From assembly GCA_023145595.1 (NCBI GenBank), contig JAGLDM010000082.1:1-13329 (forward strand): a DNA stretch of 13,329 nt, written 5' to 3'. This document shows, piece by piece, positions 1 through 7,102 of the stretch. Every line of letters begins with the position of its first letter. Position 1 is the first letter of the stretch. The notes beneath the pieces were generated by a model. The model worked only from the letters and a program-made list of their open reading frames with translations. It searched no databases and was not told the DNA's origin. This DNA comes from Flavobacteriaceae bacterium (GTDB lineage: Bacteria > Bacteroidota > Bacteroidia > Flavobacteriales > Flavobacteriaceae). A program made the position numbers and the translations under genes.

Positions 1-1161
1 CCTTTTTATTTTTTGATTTCTAGAATACAACCATAAAAAAATGAAAAGAACAAGAGTTGAAATCCCCAAGACATACATCCATACTTCTGCTTTTTGTCTT
101 TTATTTTTTTCAATTTCAGCTAGTTTTTCTTGCTCAGAAAGATTGTATTTGGCTTCGTATTCTCCATATTTTTTATGATTACTCACTAATTCTAATGAGT
201 CTTTTAACTTATACCCTGCTTTCTTGTATTTATACGCTCCTTTATAATCATTTAACATCACCAGTATTTCTGCTAAGTTTTCAAAAAAAGCACTTCTATA
301 TTTAACCGCTTCAAAGTTTTTTTTCCCTTTAACTAAATCCAGTCCGCTCAAATAATACGCTTTTGTTTTTGTGTAATCCTCTTTTTGATAATTTACTGCA
401 CCCAATAAATTATAATCACGTACCATCTCTAAGGTATCTGCAGCTTCCTTATGAATCGCTAAAGAAAGGAGCCCATATTTTTCAGCCTCATCAAAGTTAT
501 ATTCATAATAATTATAAACCAATAAATTAGCATAAACTTCTGCACGTAAGTGATTGTGCTTTATAGCCTTGGGTATGATTGCAATAGATTTGTCATAATA
601 ATATTGAATACTATCTCTATTTAGTTTTTGGGTTATACTATCCGTTTCTTCTGTTAATTCATCGTTAATATCTTGAAATAAATGAAGAAATACACATCCC
701 AAACTCATATACCCTTTACTCATTTGTAAAGAATCATTTCTGAGTTTTGAATTTTCCATCAGCAACCGAAAATAGACAAGTGCCTTTGAGTAATTTTTCC
801 TTTTAGAAAAACCTTCTCCTATTTCATAGGCATAATCTGCAATAAATTTAGAAGATTTATCATTTTTAACAATAGAAAGTCCTTTGAGTAAAACCTCTAA
901 AGCAAGATCATCCTTACCCTGACTTTTAAATAAAATAGCCTCAGAATAATCAATTTTTAATTTTATGGAATCAATACGGTAAGAAGTCTGCTTTTTTAAT
1001 TGGTCTAGAAGTTTTTCAGCATCTGTATATGCTTCAAACTCAATATTAGTATTGATAACAGTAATTAAGGAATCTATATTAGAGTTGTTTTGAGAAAACA
1101 AAAAAGTAGCATTGATAAATATCAATGCTACTATAGAGTACTTTAATAAGGAGTTTTTCAT
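1..1161 (-). CDS. TPR-repeat membrane protein, probable sensor histidine kinase (N-terminal 387 residues; 3' end beyond window)
   Basis: An open frame runs from ATG at 1161 to the left edge without a stop. Residues 1-23 form a signal peptide (KNSLLKYSIVALIFINATFL, then FSQ with a likely cut before Gln). Residues about 30-340 are helical with TPR-like periodicity, for example AEVYANLLVYNYYEYNFDEA and the repeat around YNLLGAVNYQKEDYTKTKAY. A charged coiled-coil stretch (about 330-358, containing EYEAKYNLSEQEKLAEIEK) leads into a membrane segment at 361-379 and then basic residues. This is the usual build of Bacteroidota periplasmic-TPR sensor kinases, whose DHp/HATPase domains would lie outside the window. 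It starts 19 bases after an unknown small gene that follows a NarL-type regulator, which supports a kinase. A TPR protein ending in a LuxR-type DNA-binding domain has the same N-terminal layout and cannot be excluded. An intrinsic terminator lies inside codons about 10-23. Confidence 0.8.
   Translation of the reverse strand, partial: MKNSLLKYSIVALIFINATFLFSQNNSNIDSLITVINTNIEFEAYTDAEKLLDQLKKQTSYRIDSIKLKIDYSEAILFKSQGKDDLALEVLLKGLSIVKNDKSSKFIADYAYEIGEGFSKRKNYSKALVYFRLLMENSKLRNDSLQMSKGYMSLGCVFLHLFQDINDELTEETDSITQKLNRDSIQYYYDKSIAIIPKAIKHNHLRAEVYANLLVYNYYEYNFDEAEKYGLLSLAIHKEAADTLEMVRDYNLLGAVNYQKEDYTKTKAYYLSGLDLVKGKKNFEAVKYRSAFFENLAEILVMLNDYKGAYKYKKAGYKLKDSLELVSNHKKYGEYEAKYNLSEQEKLAEIEKNKRQKAEVWMYVLGISTLVLFIFLWLYSRNQKIKR
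1094..1132 (-). terminator. Intrinsic terminator-like hairpin inside the start of the TPR gene
   Basis: Perfect 13-base arms occupy 1105-1117 and 1120-1132 with a two-base centre. Read on the minus strand, the second arm is followed at once by T6-G-T4 (1104 down to 1095). Arm plus U-tract is the form of a Rho-independent terminator. It lies about 30 bases inside the TPR reading frame, in the signal-peptide codons, and downstream of the 99-residue gene. It may end or attenuate transcription from the regulator promoter. The structure is seen directly; the function is inferred. Confidence 0.65.
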
Positions 1162-1180
1162 CCTATAAAGATATGCCTTT

Positions 1181-1480
1181 TCATGGTTCTACAAAAATTC
1201 TAAGGTCTGGATGCCCTCCCCTAACACTTGCATCGCCTTTTCCTGATCCAGCTGCAGGATGCTCAAAAAACTGAATATTTAAAGGGCCTGTAATATTGTA
1301 GTTTTTTTTGTGGTCAACACCAGAGGTCGTACCACCTTCTGTAAGGTGAATTTCATTAATAGCACCAACGGTGTTAGAAGTAACACTCACATTTTTAGCT
1401 ACTTTAAATTTTAATTTGTAATCTTTTAAGTTTCCGTTCTTTTTGTAAGACAACGAATATGTCTCTAATAAATCTGCCAT
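1181..1480 (-). CDS. Unrecognised 99-residue protein between response regulator and TPR kinase
   Basis: I do not recognise the family. The product has no signal peptide, no membrane segment and no cysteine. The first half alternates polar and hydrophobic residues (for example YKLKFKVAKNVSVTSNTV), suggesting beta strands. The second half is rich in Gly and His (HPAAGSGKGDASVRGGHPDL) and ends in RIFVEP. It is probably a small cytoplasmic beta-rich protein. The gene begins 22 bases after the regulator stop and ends 19 bases before the TPR gene, so it is very likely in the same operon. Such a placement suggests a ligand, adaptor or target of the two-component pair, but that is inference only. The ATG at 1480 is the natural start; no strong Shine-Dalgarno is visible, as is usual in this phylum. 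Confidence 0.7.
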   Translation of the reverse strand: MADLLETYSLSYKKNGNLKDYKLKFKVAKNVSVTSNTVGAINEIHLTEGGTTSGVDHKKNYNITGPLNIQFFEHPAAGSGKGDASVRGGHPDLRIFVEP

Positions 1481-1502
1481 AATTTTTGGGGTTTTGATTA
1501 AG

Positions 1503-2156
1503 TTAAACTAATTGATTTTTATGCGCATATATTGCTAAGCCAATAGCATTTTTTACATTTAATTTTCGAAGTAAGTTTTTTCGGTGAGATTCTACCGTAT
1601 TGAAAGAGATACCAAGTTCGTATGCAATTCCTTTAGTACTGAATTCTTGAGCAATTAATTTTAAAACTTCTACCTCACGCTCAGTTAAAGAACTAAGGTA
1701 GTTACCATCTTGGGAGGTGCTTTTAATATCTTCTTTAGAAACAATAGAAACAATTTTTCTTTGAATCTCTTCACTAAAATACTGTTCACCTTGGTGTACC
1801 ACTTTAATAGCTTCCAAAATATCCTCACCAGCACATTTTTTTGCTAAAAAACCACTAGCACCGATTTTCAAAACCTCATTAACTAATTTTTGATCGTCAT
1901 AGCTGGACAACACAATAATCTGAGGTTTTGAATCTCGTTTGCTAAATTCACGTAAGACTTTAATACCATCTACCTTAGGCATATTAATATCGAGTACTAA
2001 CACATCCGAAGTGTTTTTTGCATGCCATTCCAAAACTTCTTGTCCGTTTACAGAACAGCCTACAACTTCAATCTCCTTATCTGTCTTAAGTACCGCTTTA
2101 ATCCCGTCTATTAAGACCATATGATCGTCTGCGATGTGAACTTTTATCTTTTTCAA
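1503..2156 (-). CDS. Two-component response regulator, NarL/FixJ (LuxR) family
   Basis: A phospho-acceptor receiver domain (about residues 1-120) is joined to a LuxR-type helix-turn-helix (about 157-217). Counted from the TTG at 2156, the key receiver residues are all present: acidic pair D10/D11 (IADDH), phosphorylated D56 (VLDINMP), S84 and K106. The DNA-binding part starts LTEREVEVLKLIAQ and contains the recognition region GISFNTVESHRKNLLRKL. No ATG precedes the conserved N-terminus. Two TTG codons are possible, at 2165 and 2156. I prefer 2156 because it gives the usual MKKIKVHIADDH opening, has GGGA upstream, and because a promoter -7 box almost touches the 2165 codon. It is first in an operon with the 99-residue gene and the TPR kinase, its likely phosphate donor. 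It is expected to be a cytoplasmic transcription factor; the target genes are unknown. Confidence 0.93.
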   Translation of the reverse strand: MKKIKVHIADDHMVLIDGIKAVLKTDKEIEVVGCSVNGQEVLEWHAKNTSDVLVLDINMPKVDGIKVLREFSKRDSKPQIIVLSSYDDQKLVNEVLKIGASGFLAKKCAGEDILEAIKVVHQGEQYFSEEIQRKIVSIVSKEDIKSTSQDGNYLSSLTEREVEVLKLIAQEFSTKGIAYELGISFNTVESHRKNLLRKLNVKNAIGLAIYAHKNQLV

Positions 2157-2167
2157 TTTTCCCAAGT

Positions 2168-2198
2168 CAAAGGTATTTTATTATTTAATTTCACACAA
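2168..2198 (-). promoter_or_regulatory. Candidate Bacteroidota promoter for the response-regulator operon
   Basis: On the minus strand, a TTG (complement of 2196-2198) is followed after 20 bases by TACCTTTG (complement of 2168-2175). This matches the Bacteroidota sigma-ABfr pattern of TTTG/TTG near -33 and TAnnTTTG near -7. Transcription would begin close to the TTG start codons, giving a very short leader. Confidence 0.45.
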
Positions 2199-2199
2199 T

Positions 2200-2239
2200 C
2201 CCTGCTTTCAGGTATATTTCAGCCTAACTGATTTCAGGG
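2200..2239. repeat. Interrupted inverted repeat, candidate operator
   Basis: The arm CCCTGCTTTCAG (2200-2211) is mirrored by CTGATTTCAGGG (2228-2239); nine of twelve positions pair, with a 16-base spacer. It sits about two bases upstream of the putative -33 box of the regulator promoter, where an activator or autoregulator could bind. No known consensus is matched. Confidence 0.35.
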
Positions 2240-2493
2240 ATACTAAACTCTATTTCCTACTTAAGTAAATTTACAATTAAAAAAAAACAATCCAAACAAA
2301 TGAGTCGTAATTTCTTCCTGAATAACTACTAATTACACTTTTAATATTGAGAGGTTCTTTTACCATTAAAACACCCTAGAAGACTCTTAGAGGTTGAACT
2401 TTTCAACTTTGGATTAATCAACCGAATAACAACCTATTAGGTGTAGATTGCTGTTTTCATATACTCCTCTAGCGCACTTTAAAGTGTTTGAAG
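2240..2493. other. Intergenic stretch without recognised genes
   Basis: With the promoter region to its left, this makes about 337 non-coding bases between the regulator and the glycosyltransferase stop. It holds a small hairpin (GTTGAA/TTCAAC, 2393-2407) without a U-tract and a 12-base palindrome (2475-2486) just after the glycosyltransferase stop. No convincing terminator, RNA gene or decayed reading frame is visible. Confidence 0.5.
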
Positions 2494-3474
2494 TTATCCG
2501 CTGTTTTTTTCATAACCATTTAGAACTAGATTGATTTGAGACTTCAAAAACCCCAATCCATAGCCCAAAAACTGGGTGTAAGTAGTAATTATGCTTAACA
2601 ACGCAACAGAAATGTTTTTTGATTGAACTAAGGCATGTAAAAATAGAAGTGAAAAATACAAGGCAAAAGGAATTAAAAGCATAAAGCAATAGAAAATAGC
2701 CCATAATATTGCTATATCAAGCCCTATTATAAATACACTTGGAAACCAATACGTAAGTTTCGCGGACTTTGGATACTTTCTATTTAAAACGGGTCTTGCC
2801 GTTCCGAAATTAAATGTTTGCTTATAAAACTGATTGAGCGTACTTCTGCGCTTATGGTATACAAATGCATTTTCTATAAACTGAGTTTCAAATCCGTTTT
2901 CCCACAATCGAAAAGTCAGATCAATATCTTCACCATATTTCATTTTTGAAAATCCATTTGTTTTCTCAAAAGCAACTTTTGAAATCCCCATATTAAAACT
3001 ACGTGGCTGAAACGTTCCTACACTTATCTTTTTCCCACGTATTCCTCCTGTAGTTAAAACAGAAGTCATTGAATAATTAATCGCTTTTTGCATTAAGGTA
3101 AAAGAAGAGTGTGCCGCATCTGCACCACCAAAAGCAGCCGTAAAATTAGCTTTTAGCGCTTTTTTAACTTGCTCTAAGTATGATTCTGGCAATAAAACAT
3201 CTGAATCTAAAATAATAAAGTAATTTCCTTTGGCTTGTTTCATTCCAAAGTTTCGGCTTTGTCCGGCTCCTGTATTCTCTTTTAGGAAATATGAAATATT
3301 TAATTCTGCTTTATAGCGGTCAACAATAGCATCACAATTCTGTGATGAGCCATCCTCTACAATTACGATCTCAAAATCATCTTCAAAATTTTGTTTGGAT
3401 AAACTTCCCAACAATTCCTTTATTTCTTGCGGACGGTTGTAAACTGGAATTATGATAGAGAATCTAAGTTTCAT
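2494..3474 (-). CDS. Family 2 glycosyltransferase with C-terminal membrane segments
   Basis: This 326-residue protein has a GT-A fold glycosyltransferase domain at about 1-240. It opens with FSIIIPVYNRPQEI, has the nucleotide-binding acidic residues EDGSS (40-44) and the metal-binding DSD (90-92), then GEDIDLTFRL (181-190), which carries the likely catalytic acidic residues, and YHKRRS (207-212). Residues about 243-310 contain two or three hydrophobic segments, so the enzyme is anchored at the inner membrane with the catalytic part in the cytoplasm. It probably transfers a sugar from a nucleotide-sugar to a lipid-linked or surface glycan; donor and acceptor cannot be read from the sequence. 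It lies downstream of fabI but beyond a clear terminator, so it is probably transcribed on its own. There is no polysaccharide gene cluster around it. Confidence 0.9.
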   Translation of the reverse strand: MKLRFSIIIPVYNRPQEIKELLGSLSKQNFEDDFEIVIVEDGSSQNCDAIVDRYKAELNISYFLKENTGAGQSRNFGMKQAKGNYFIILDSDVLLPESYLEQVKKALKANFTAAFGGADAAHSSFTLMQKAINYSMTSVLTTGGIRGKKISVGTFQPRSFNMGISKVAFEKTNGFSKMKYGEDIDLTFRLWENGFETQFIENAFVYHKRRSTLNQFYKQTFNFGTARPVLNRKYPKSAKLTYWFPSVFIIGLDIAILWAIFYCFMLLIPFALYFSLLFLHALVQSKNISVALLSIITTYTQFLGYGLGFLKSQINLVLNGYEKNSG

Positions 3475-3564
3475 GTGTCTATTCTATTTGTTAATTTAAA
3501 AACATATGTTCGCTATTAATCATTCTCTTTGGATAAAATATTTTAGCATACTCGGTTCATCAAA

Positions 3565-3607
3565 TACAAATATAAATAAAAAAGCATCCACCAAAGGTGA
3601 ATGCTTT
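3565..3607 (-). terminator. Rho-independent terminator of fabI
   Basis: Arms at 3581-3592 and 3596-3607 form a 12-pair stem with a three-base loop. The single mismatch is a G-U wobble only when read on the minus strand. The stem is followed by TTTATTTATATTTG on that strand. It ends 24 bases past the fabI stop, and the strand asymmetry points to minus-strand termination. Confidence 0.8.
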
Positions 3608-3630
3608 ATATATCATTTTAAAAAAAAAAT

Positions 3631-4446
3631 CTATTTTTTATCTACAAAAATTTTCATTGCTTCGGTACTAATTCCCATATTTGAAAATCCACCATCATGA
3701 AATAAATTCTGCAACGTTACCATTTTCGTTAAATCTGAGAACATTGAAATTGTATAGTCAGCACAAGCCAATGCAGAAGCGTTTCCTAGTGGCGACATTT
3801 CGTCAGCATAATTTAAAAAAGAATCAAATCCTTTTACTCCACTACCAGCAGTAGTCATCGTTGGAGATTGAGAAATAGTATTTACTCTAACATTTTGATC
3901 TCTTCCGAAGAAATAACCAAAACTACGTGCAATAGACTCTAAATAAGCTTTATTATCTGCCATATCGTTATAATCTGGAAACACTCTTTGAGCCGCCATG
4001 TAGCTCAAGGCTATGATAGAACCCCATTCACTCATCGCTTCTTTGTTGTACAATACATTCATTACTTTATGAAAAGATAATGCTGAAACGTCCCAACCTA
4101 TCGTTGTAAAATCGTAATTAGATTTTGTATAATGATTTCCTCTACGAACATTAGCAGACATACCGATAGAATGCAAAACAAAATCAATTTTACCTCCCAA
4201 TATTTCCATTGATTGATCTACTAAATTTGTAATATCTTCCATTGAAGTGGCGTCAGCAGGAATAACTTGAGAGCCTGTTTGCTCTGCCAATTTATTGATT
4301 TCTCCCATTCTCATGGCAATCGGCGCATTGGTTAAAACAAAAGTCGCTCCTTCTTCATGAGCTCGTTCTGCAACCTTCCATGCAATAGAGTCTGCATTTA
4401 ATGCTCCAAAAATAATCCCTCTTTTACCTTTTAATAAATTATACAT
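3631..4446 (-). CDS. fabI: Enoyl-[acyl-carrier-protein] reductase (NADH), FabI
   Basis: FabI carries out the last step of each fatty-acid elongation cycle: it reduces trans-2-enoyl-ACP to acyl-ACP with NAD(P)H, in the cytoplasm. The 271-residue length is normal. It is an atypical short-chain dehydrogenase with the family's cofactor loop near the N-terminus (GKRGIIFGALNADSIAW, from residue 7), LHSIG at 91-95, and the catalytic Tyr/Tyr/Lys set as Y149 (LSYMAAQR), Y159 and K166 (DYNDMADNKA, the Y-x6-K spacing). This active site defines the target of triclosan-type inhibitors in the family. The ATG at 4446 is preceded by a good -7 box, and a strong terminator follows the gene, so fabI can be an independent unit although it lies only 94 bases after recN. 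Confidence 0.97.
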   Translation of the reverse strand: MYNLLKGKRGIIFGALNADSIAWKVAERAHEEGATFVLTNAPIAMRMGEINKLAEQTGSQVIPADATSMEDITNLVDQSMEILGGKIDFVLHSIGMSANVRRGNHYTKSNYDFTTIGWDVSALSFHKVMNVLYNKEAMSEWGSIIALSYMAAQRVFPDYNDMADNKAYLESIARSFGYFFGRDQNVRVNTISQSPTMTTAGSGVKGFDSFLNYADEMSPLGNASALACADYTISMFSDLTKMVTLQNLFHDGGFSNMGISTEAMKIFVDKK

Positions 4447-4486
4447 ATATATATTTTGATTTTAATCGTATTCAAATATTATCCCG

Positions 4487-4494
4487 CAAATATA
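4487..4494 (-). promoter_or_regulatory. Candidate -7 box of the fabI promoter
   Basis: TATATTTG on the minus strand, followed by CGGG, matches the Bacteroidota TAnnTTTG consensus and lies 40 bases before the fabI start in the 94-base recN-fabI gap. No convincing TTTG is seen at the expected -33 distance. Confidence 0.4.
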
Positions 4495-4540
4495 AACAAT
4501 TTTAAAGTTATGCTATTAATAAAATTTTCTCAATATGAAT

Positions 4541-6193
4541 TTAGCCTAACAACTCCTTTGCATGTGCGATTGCCGAATCAGAAATATTTTTACCTCCCAA
4601 CATTTCTGCCAATTCTACAATACGCTCTTCAGAATTCAAAACTCGTAATTGCGTCTTAATTTTCCCATTAACCTCCTCCTTATACACCTTGTAATGCTGA
4701 TCTCCTTTTCCTGCAATTTGTGGTAAATGGGTAATACTCATAACCTGCATATTTTCACTCATTTTCCGCATCACATCTCCCATACGGTTCGAGATTTCTC
4801 CAGAAACCCCCGTATCAATTTCATCAAAAATAATAGTTGGTAATTTTATATAATTAGAAAGGATTGACTTAATTGCTAACATTATCCTAGACAATTCACC
4901 TCCTGAAGCTACTTTCTTTAAACTTCCGAAGTTTTCACCTTTATTTGCTGAGAACTCAAGTTCTAATACATCCTTTCCGTTTGTCAAAAAAGAGTCTTCC
5001 ATACTAAGAATAAAATTAAACCGAGCATTTTCCATTCCTAAAGTAGACAAAATACTTTCTAATTTTTTTGTTAAGATGGGGATTGTAGTTTTCCTTTTCT
5101 TATGGATTGCTTTTGCTAAGGAATTCAACCCTTTAGTCGTTTTATTTATCTCCTCTTGTTTTTCTTTAAGTAATCTTGAGGAATTCTCAACCAAATCAAC
5201 TTTTAAATTTAATGATTCCTGAGTTTCTAACAAGTCTTTTATTGAATTAACCTCGTGTTTTTTTAACAAATCATAAACAAGTTGCAATCGGTCGTTTAAT
5301 CTTTCTATTTCCGATGGGCTATAAACAACGCTTTCATTTTCAAGTTCAATCTCTTGAATAATGTCCTTCGTCTCTATAAAAACACTTTCAATACGATTCG
5401 TCAATATTTCATAATCCTTTGACAGACTTGAAATACCTTCTAATTTAGATTTGAAAAGATGAGTCAAATTAACAATTCCATGCTCTTCATCATCTGCTAT
5501 CTGAAGCGCCTCGGTCAAACTCAATTTAATCAATTCAACATTATTGAGTACTTGCAATGACTTTTCAATTTCCTCTTGTTCATCAATTTTCAATGCAGAC
5601 GTTTCTAATTCTTTAAATAAAAATAGATTGTATTCGTATTGTTGACTTTCGAGTTCTTGATTTGATTTTAGTTTGTCGAACTCTTTAATTAATTTTTTAT
5701 AAATCGACAATCCTCTTTTGTAAGATTCCAATTCAGAATAATTTGATGCCAACGCATCTATAATTTTAAATTGAAATTTAGTATCGGATAAAGCCAATGT
5801 CTGATGTTGAGAATGAACATCAATCAGTTTAGAACTTAAAATATTTAAAGTACTTAGTGTTGTAGGAGTATCATTAATAAACGCTCTTGATTTTCCACTT
5901 GGCAAAACCTCTCTCCTTATAATTGTTTCTGACTCATAGTCTAGATCTTCTTTTTCAAAGAAAGTTTCTAAGCCGTAATCATTAATAGAAAATGCAGCTT
6001 CTACAATACATTTATTTTCTTTTTGTTTTAATAAAGTAACATCTGCACGCTTTCCTAAAACAAGTCCTAAGGCACCTAACAATATAGATTTACCGGCTCC
6101 TGTTTCTCCTGTAATAATAGAAAACCCATCATTAAATTCTACATCTAACGACTCTATTAAAGCGTAATTTTTTATGGATAATGATTTTAGCAA
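4541..6193 (-). CDS. recN: DNA repair protein RecN
   Basis: RecN is an SMC-like ATPase that acts early at double-strand breaks in recombinational repair. The 550-residue length is full. The N-terminal half-ATPase opens MLKSLSIKNYALIESLDVEF and has a Walker A GETGAGKS at 29-36 and a Q-loop region SQHQ at 128-131. A long coiled-coil region (about 150-370) separates it from the C-terminal half, which has the ABC signature SGGELS (430-435), Walker B IIFDEID (454-460) and the following TGVSGE, then the His of ITHLPQ (487-492). All ATPase motifs are intact. It is the last gene of the tight run starting at bamD, 18 bases after porD; the run continues to fabI after 94 bases. I see no SOS-type operator near it, so its expression may follow the growth-linked promoter of bamD. 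Confidence 0.97.
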   Translation of the reverse strand: MLKSLSIKNYALIESLDVEFNDGFSIITGETGAGKSILLGALGLVLGKRADVTLLKQKENKCIVEAAFSINDYGLETFFEKEDLDYESETIIRREVLPSGKSRAFINDTPTTLSTLNILSSKLIDVHSQHQTLALSDTKFQFKIIDALASNYSELESYKRGLSIYKKLIKEFDKLKSNQELESQQYEYNLFLFKELETSALKIDEQEEIEKSLQVLNNVELIKLSLTEALQIADDEEHGIVNLTHLFKSKLEGISSLSKDYEILTNRIESVFIETKDIIQEIELENESVVYSPSEIERLNDRLQLVYDLLKKHEVNSIKDLLETQESLNLKVDLVENSSRLLKEKQEEINKTTKGLNSLAKAIHKKRKTTIPILTKKLESILSTLGMENARFNFILSMEDSFLTNGKDVLELEFSANKGENFGSLKKVASGGELSRIMLAIKSILSNYIKLPTIIFDEIDTGVSGEISNRMGDVMRKMSENMQVMSITHLPQIAGKGDQHYKVYKEEVNGKIKTQLRVLNSEERIVELAEMLGGKNISDSAIAHAKELLG

Positions 6194-6211
6194 GGATTTT
6201 TTTTAGTCTAT

Positions 6212-7102
6212 TTATTCAATAGAATTCCACTTTTGCAAATTTGCTGGAGACATCCGCGATAAATCATCTATCAATTTAGAAGTATCGAGTCTAGGTCCAT
6301 CAGAGAAAATATCTACAATTTCATCTGCTTTTGCATCAAAAAATAAACGAATTAAGGATGCGTTTGGTCTTCTGTCATAAATTCCTTTAATATCTTGAAG
6401 ACTCGATTCAATATTCGCTTTCGCTGTTGATTTATCCGAGGACATCAAATCCAATCCTTTCATATGATAATTGTATAAAGCAAATCTATAGCCATCATAA
6501 GCCCCCGATAAAATATCGGTAATCAGCATATATCTTGTTATTCCTTTGTTTGTACTGCTCCACCCAATGTACCCGCCTTGCTGAGCTTGACTTACCACAT
6601 TTTCTGCTTCATCATAATATTCTGACCCACCCATCATTGAAAACGTATCGGCATCAAGACCTAAAGTCAGATACACATAATATGCCATGACCGAAATTAG
6701 ATTTGAATCAAATTTGTTTGGATTGTATTGAAAATTCTCGTATTCGGCATATTTGAACGAAAAATCACTGTCTCTAAAGTTAAAAACATTTGTTTGATAC
6801 GACGAACCATAAACGGGTCTAGACGATTGCACTTGAATATTACCTTCAAAATTACCGCTAGAATTTTGCGCAGTAATTGTAATTAAAAACGAAACTTCTA
6901 ATTTTTCTTGTTTTTTGTATATTTTGTCTGTCCATTTTTTTTGATTAACAAACTCGATCAAATCTTTCTCTAAAGTCACAAACACCTGCTTATTAGACCC
7001 CGAGACCTTATCTGTATTTATTGATATAGTTGCTTTAATCTCCTGTGCGTTACTCTGCAAGGCAAAAAAAAGGATTACAAATGTTTTAATGATTTTACCC
7101 AT
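6212..7102 (-). CDS. porD: PorD-like type IX secretion protein (DUF4835)
   Basis: This 296-residue secreted protein has a signal peptide MGKIIKTFVILFFALQSNAQ (cut after Ala or Gln near 19-20). The body matches my memory of the DUF4835 family, which is named PorD in type IX secretion (T9SS) annotation. Features include a beta-rich N-terminal third, the FNFRDSDFSFKY segment, a YVYLTLGLDADTFS stretch, and a conserved C-terminal helical part ending in SRMSPANLQKWNSIE. It would act in the periplasm as an accessory factor of T9SS, which exports gliding adhesins and hydrolases in Bacteroidota. Its precise job is not well defined. The start codon overlaps the coaBC stop by 8 bases, implying translational coupling, and recN follows after 18 bases. 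No other T9SS gene is in the window, so the name rests on family resemblance. Confidence 0.85.
   Translation of the reverse strand: MGKIIKTFVILFFALQSNAQEIKATISINTDKVSGSNKQVFVTLEKDLIEFVNQKKWTDKIYKKQEKLEVSFLITITAQNSSGNFEGNIQVQSSRPVYGSSYQTNVFNFRDSDFSFKYAEYENFQYNPNKFDSNLISVMAYYVYLTLGLDADTFSMMGGSEYYDEAENVVSQAQQGGYIGWSSTNKGITRYMLITDILSGAYDGYRFALYNYHMKGLDLMSSDKSTAKANIESSLQDIKGIYDRRPNASLIRLFFDAKADEIVDIFSDGPRLDTSKLIDDLSRMSPANLQKWNSIE

Noticed and set aside
57..305. Plus-strand open frame, 82 codons
   Set aside because: It is the antisense of the TPR gene, whose minus-strand frame is open across the whole stretch with a signal peptide and membrane segment.
2475..2486. Perfect 12-base palindrome CACTTTAAAGTG after the glycosyltransferase
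   Set aside because: It has no loop and no U-tract, so it is not a convincing terminator, and there is no promoter beside it. AT-rich DNA yields such palindromes easily.
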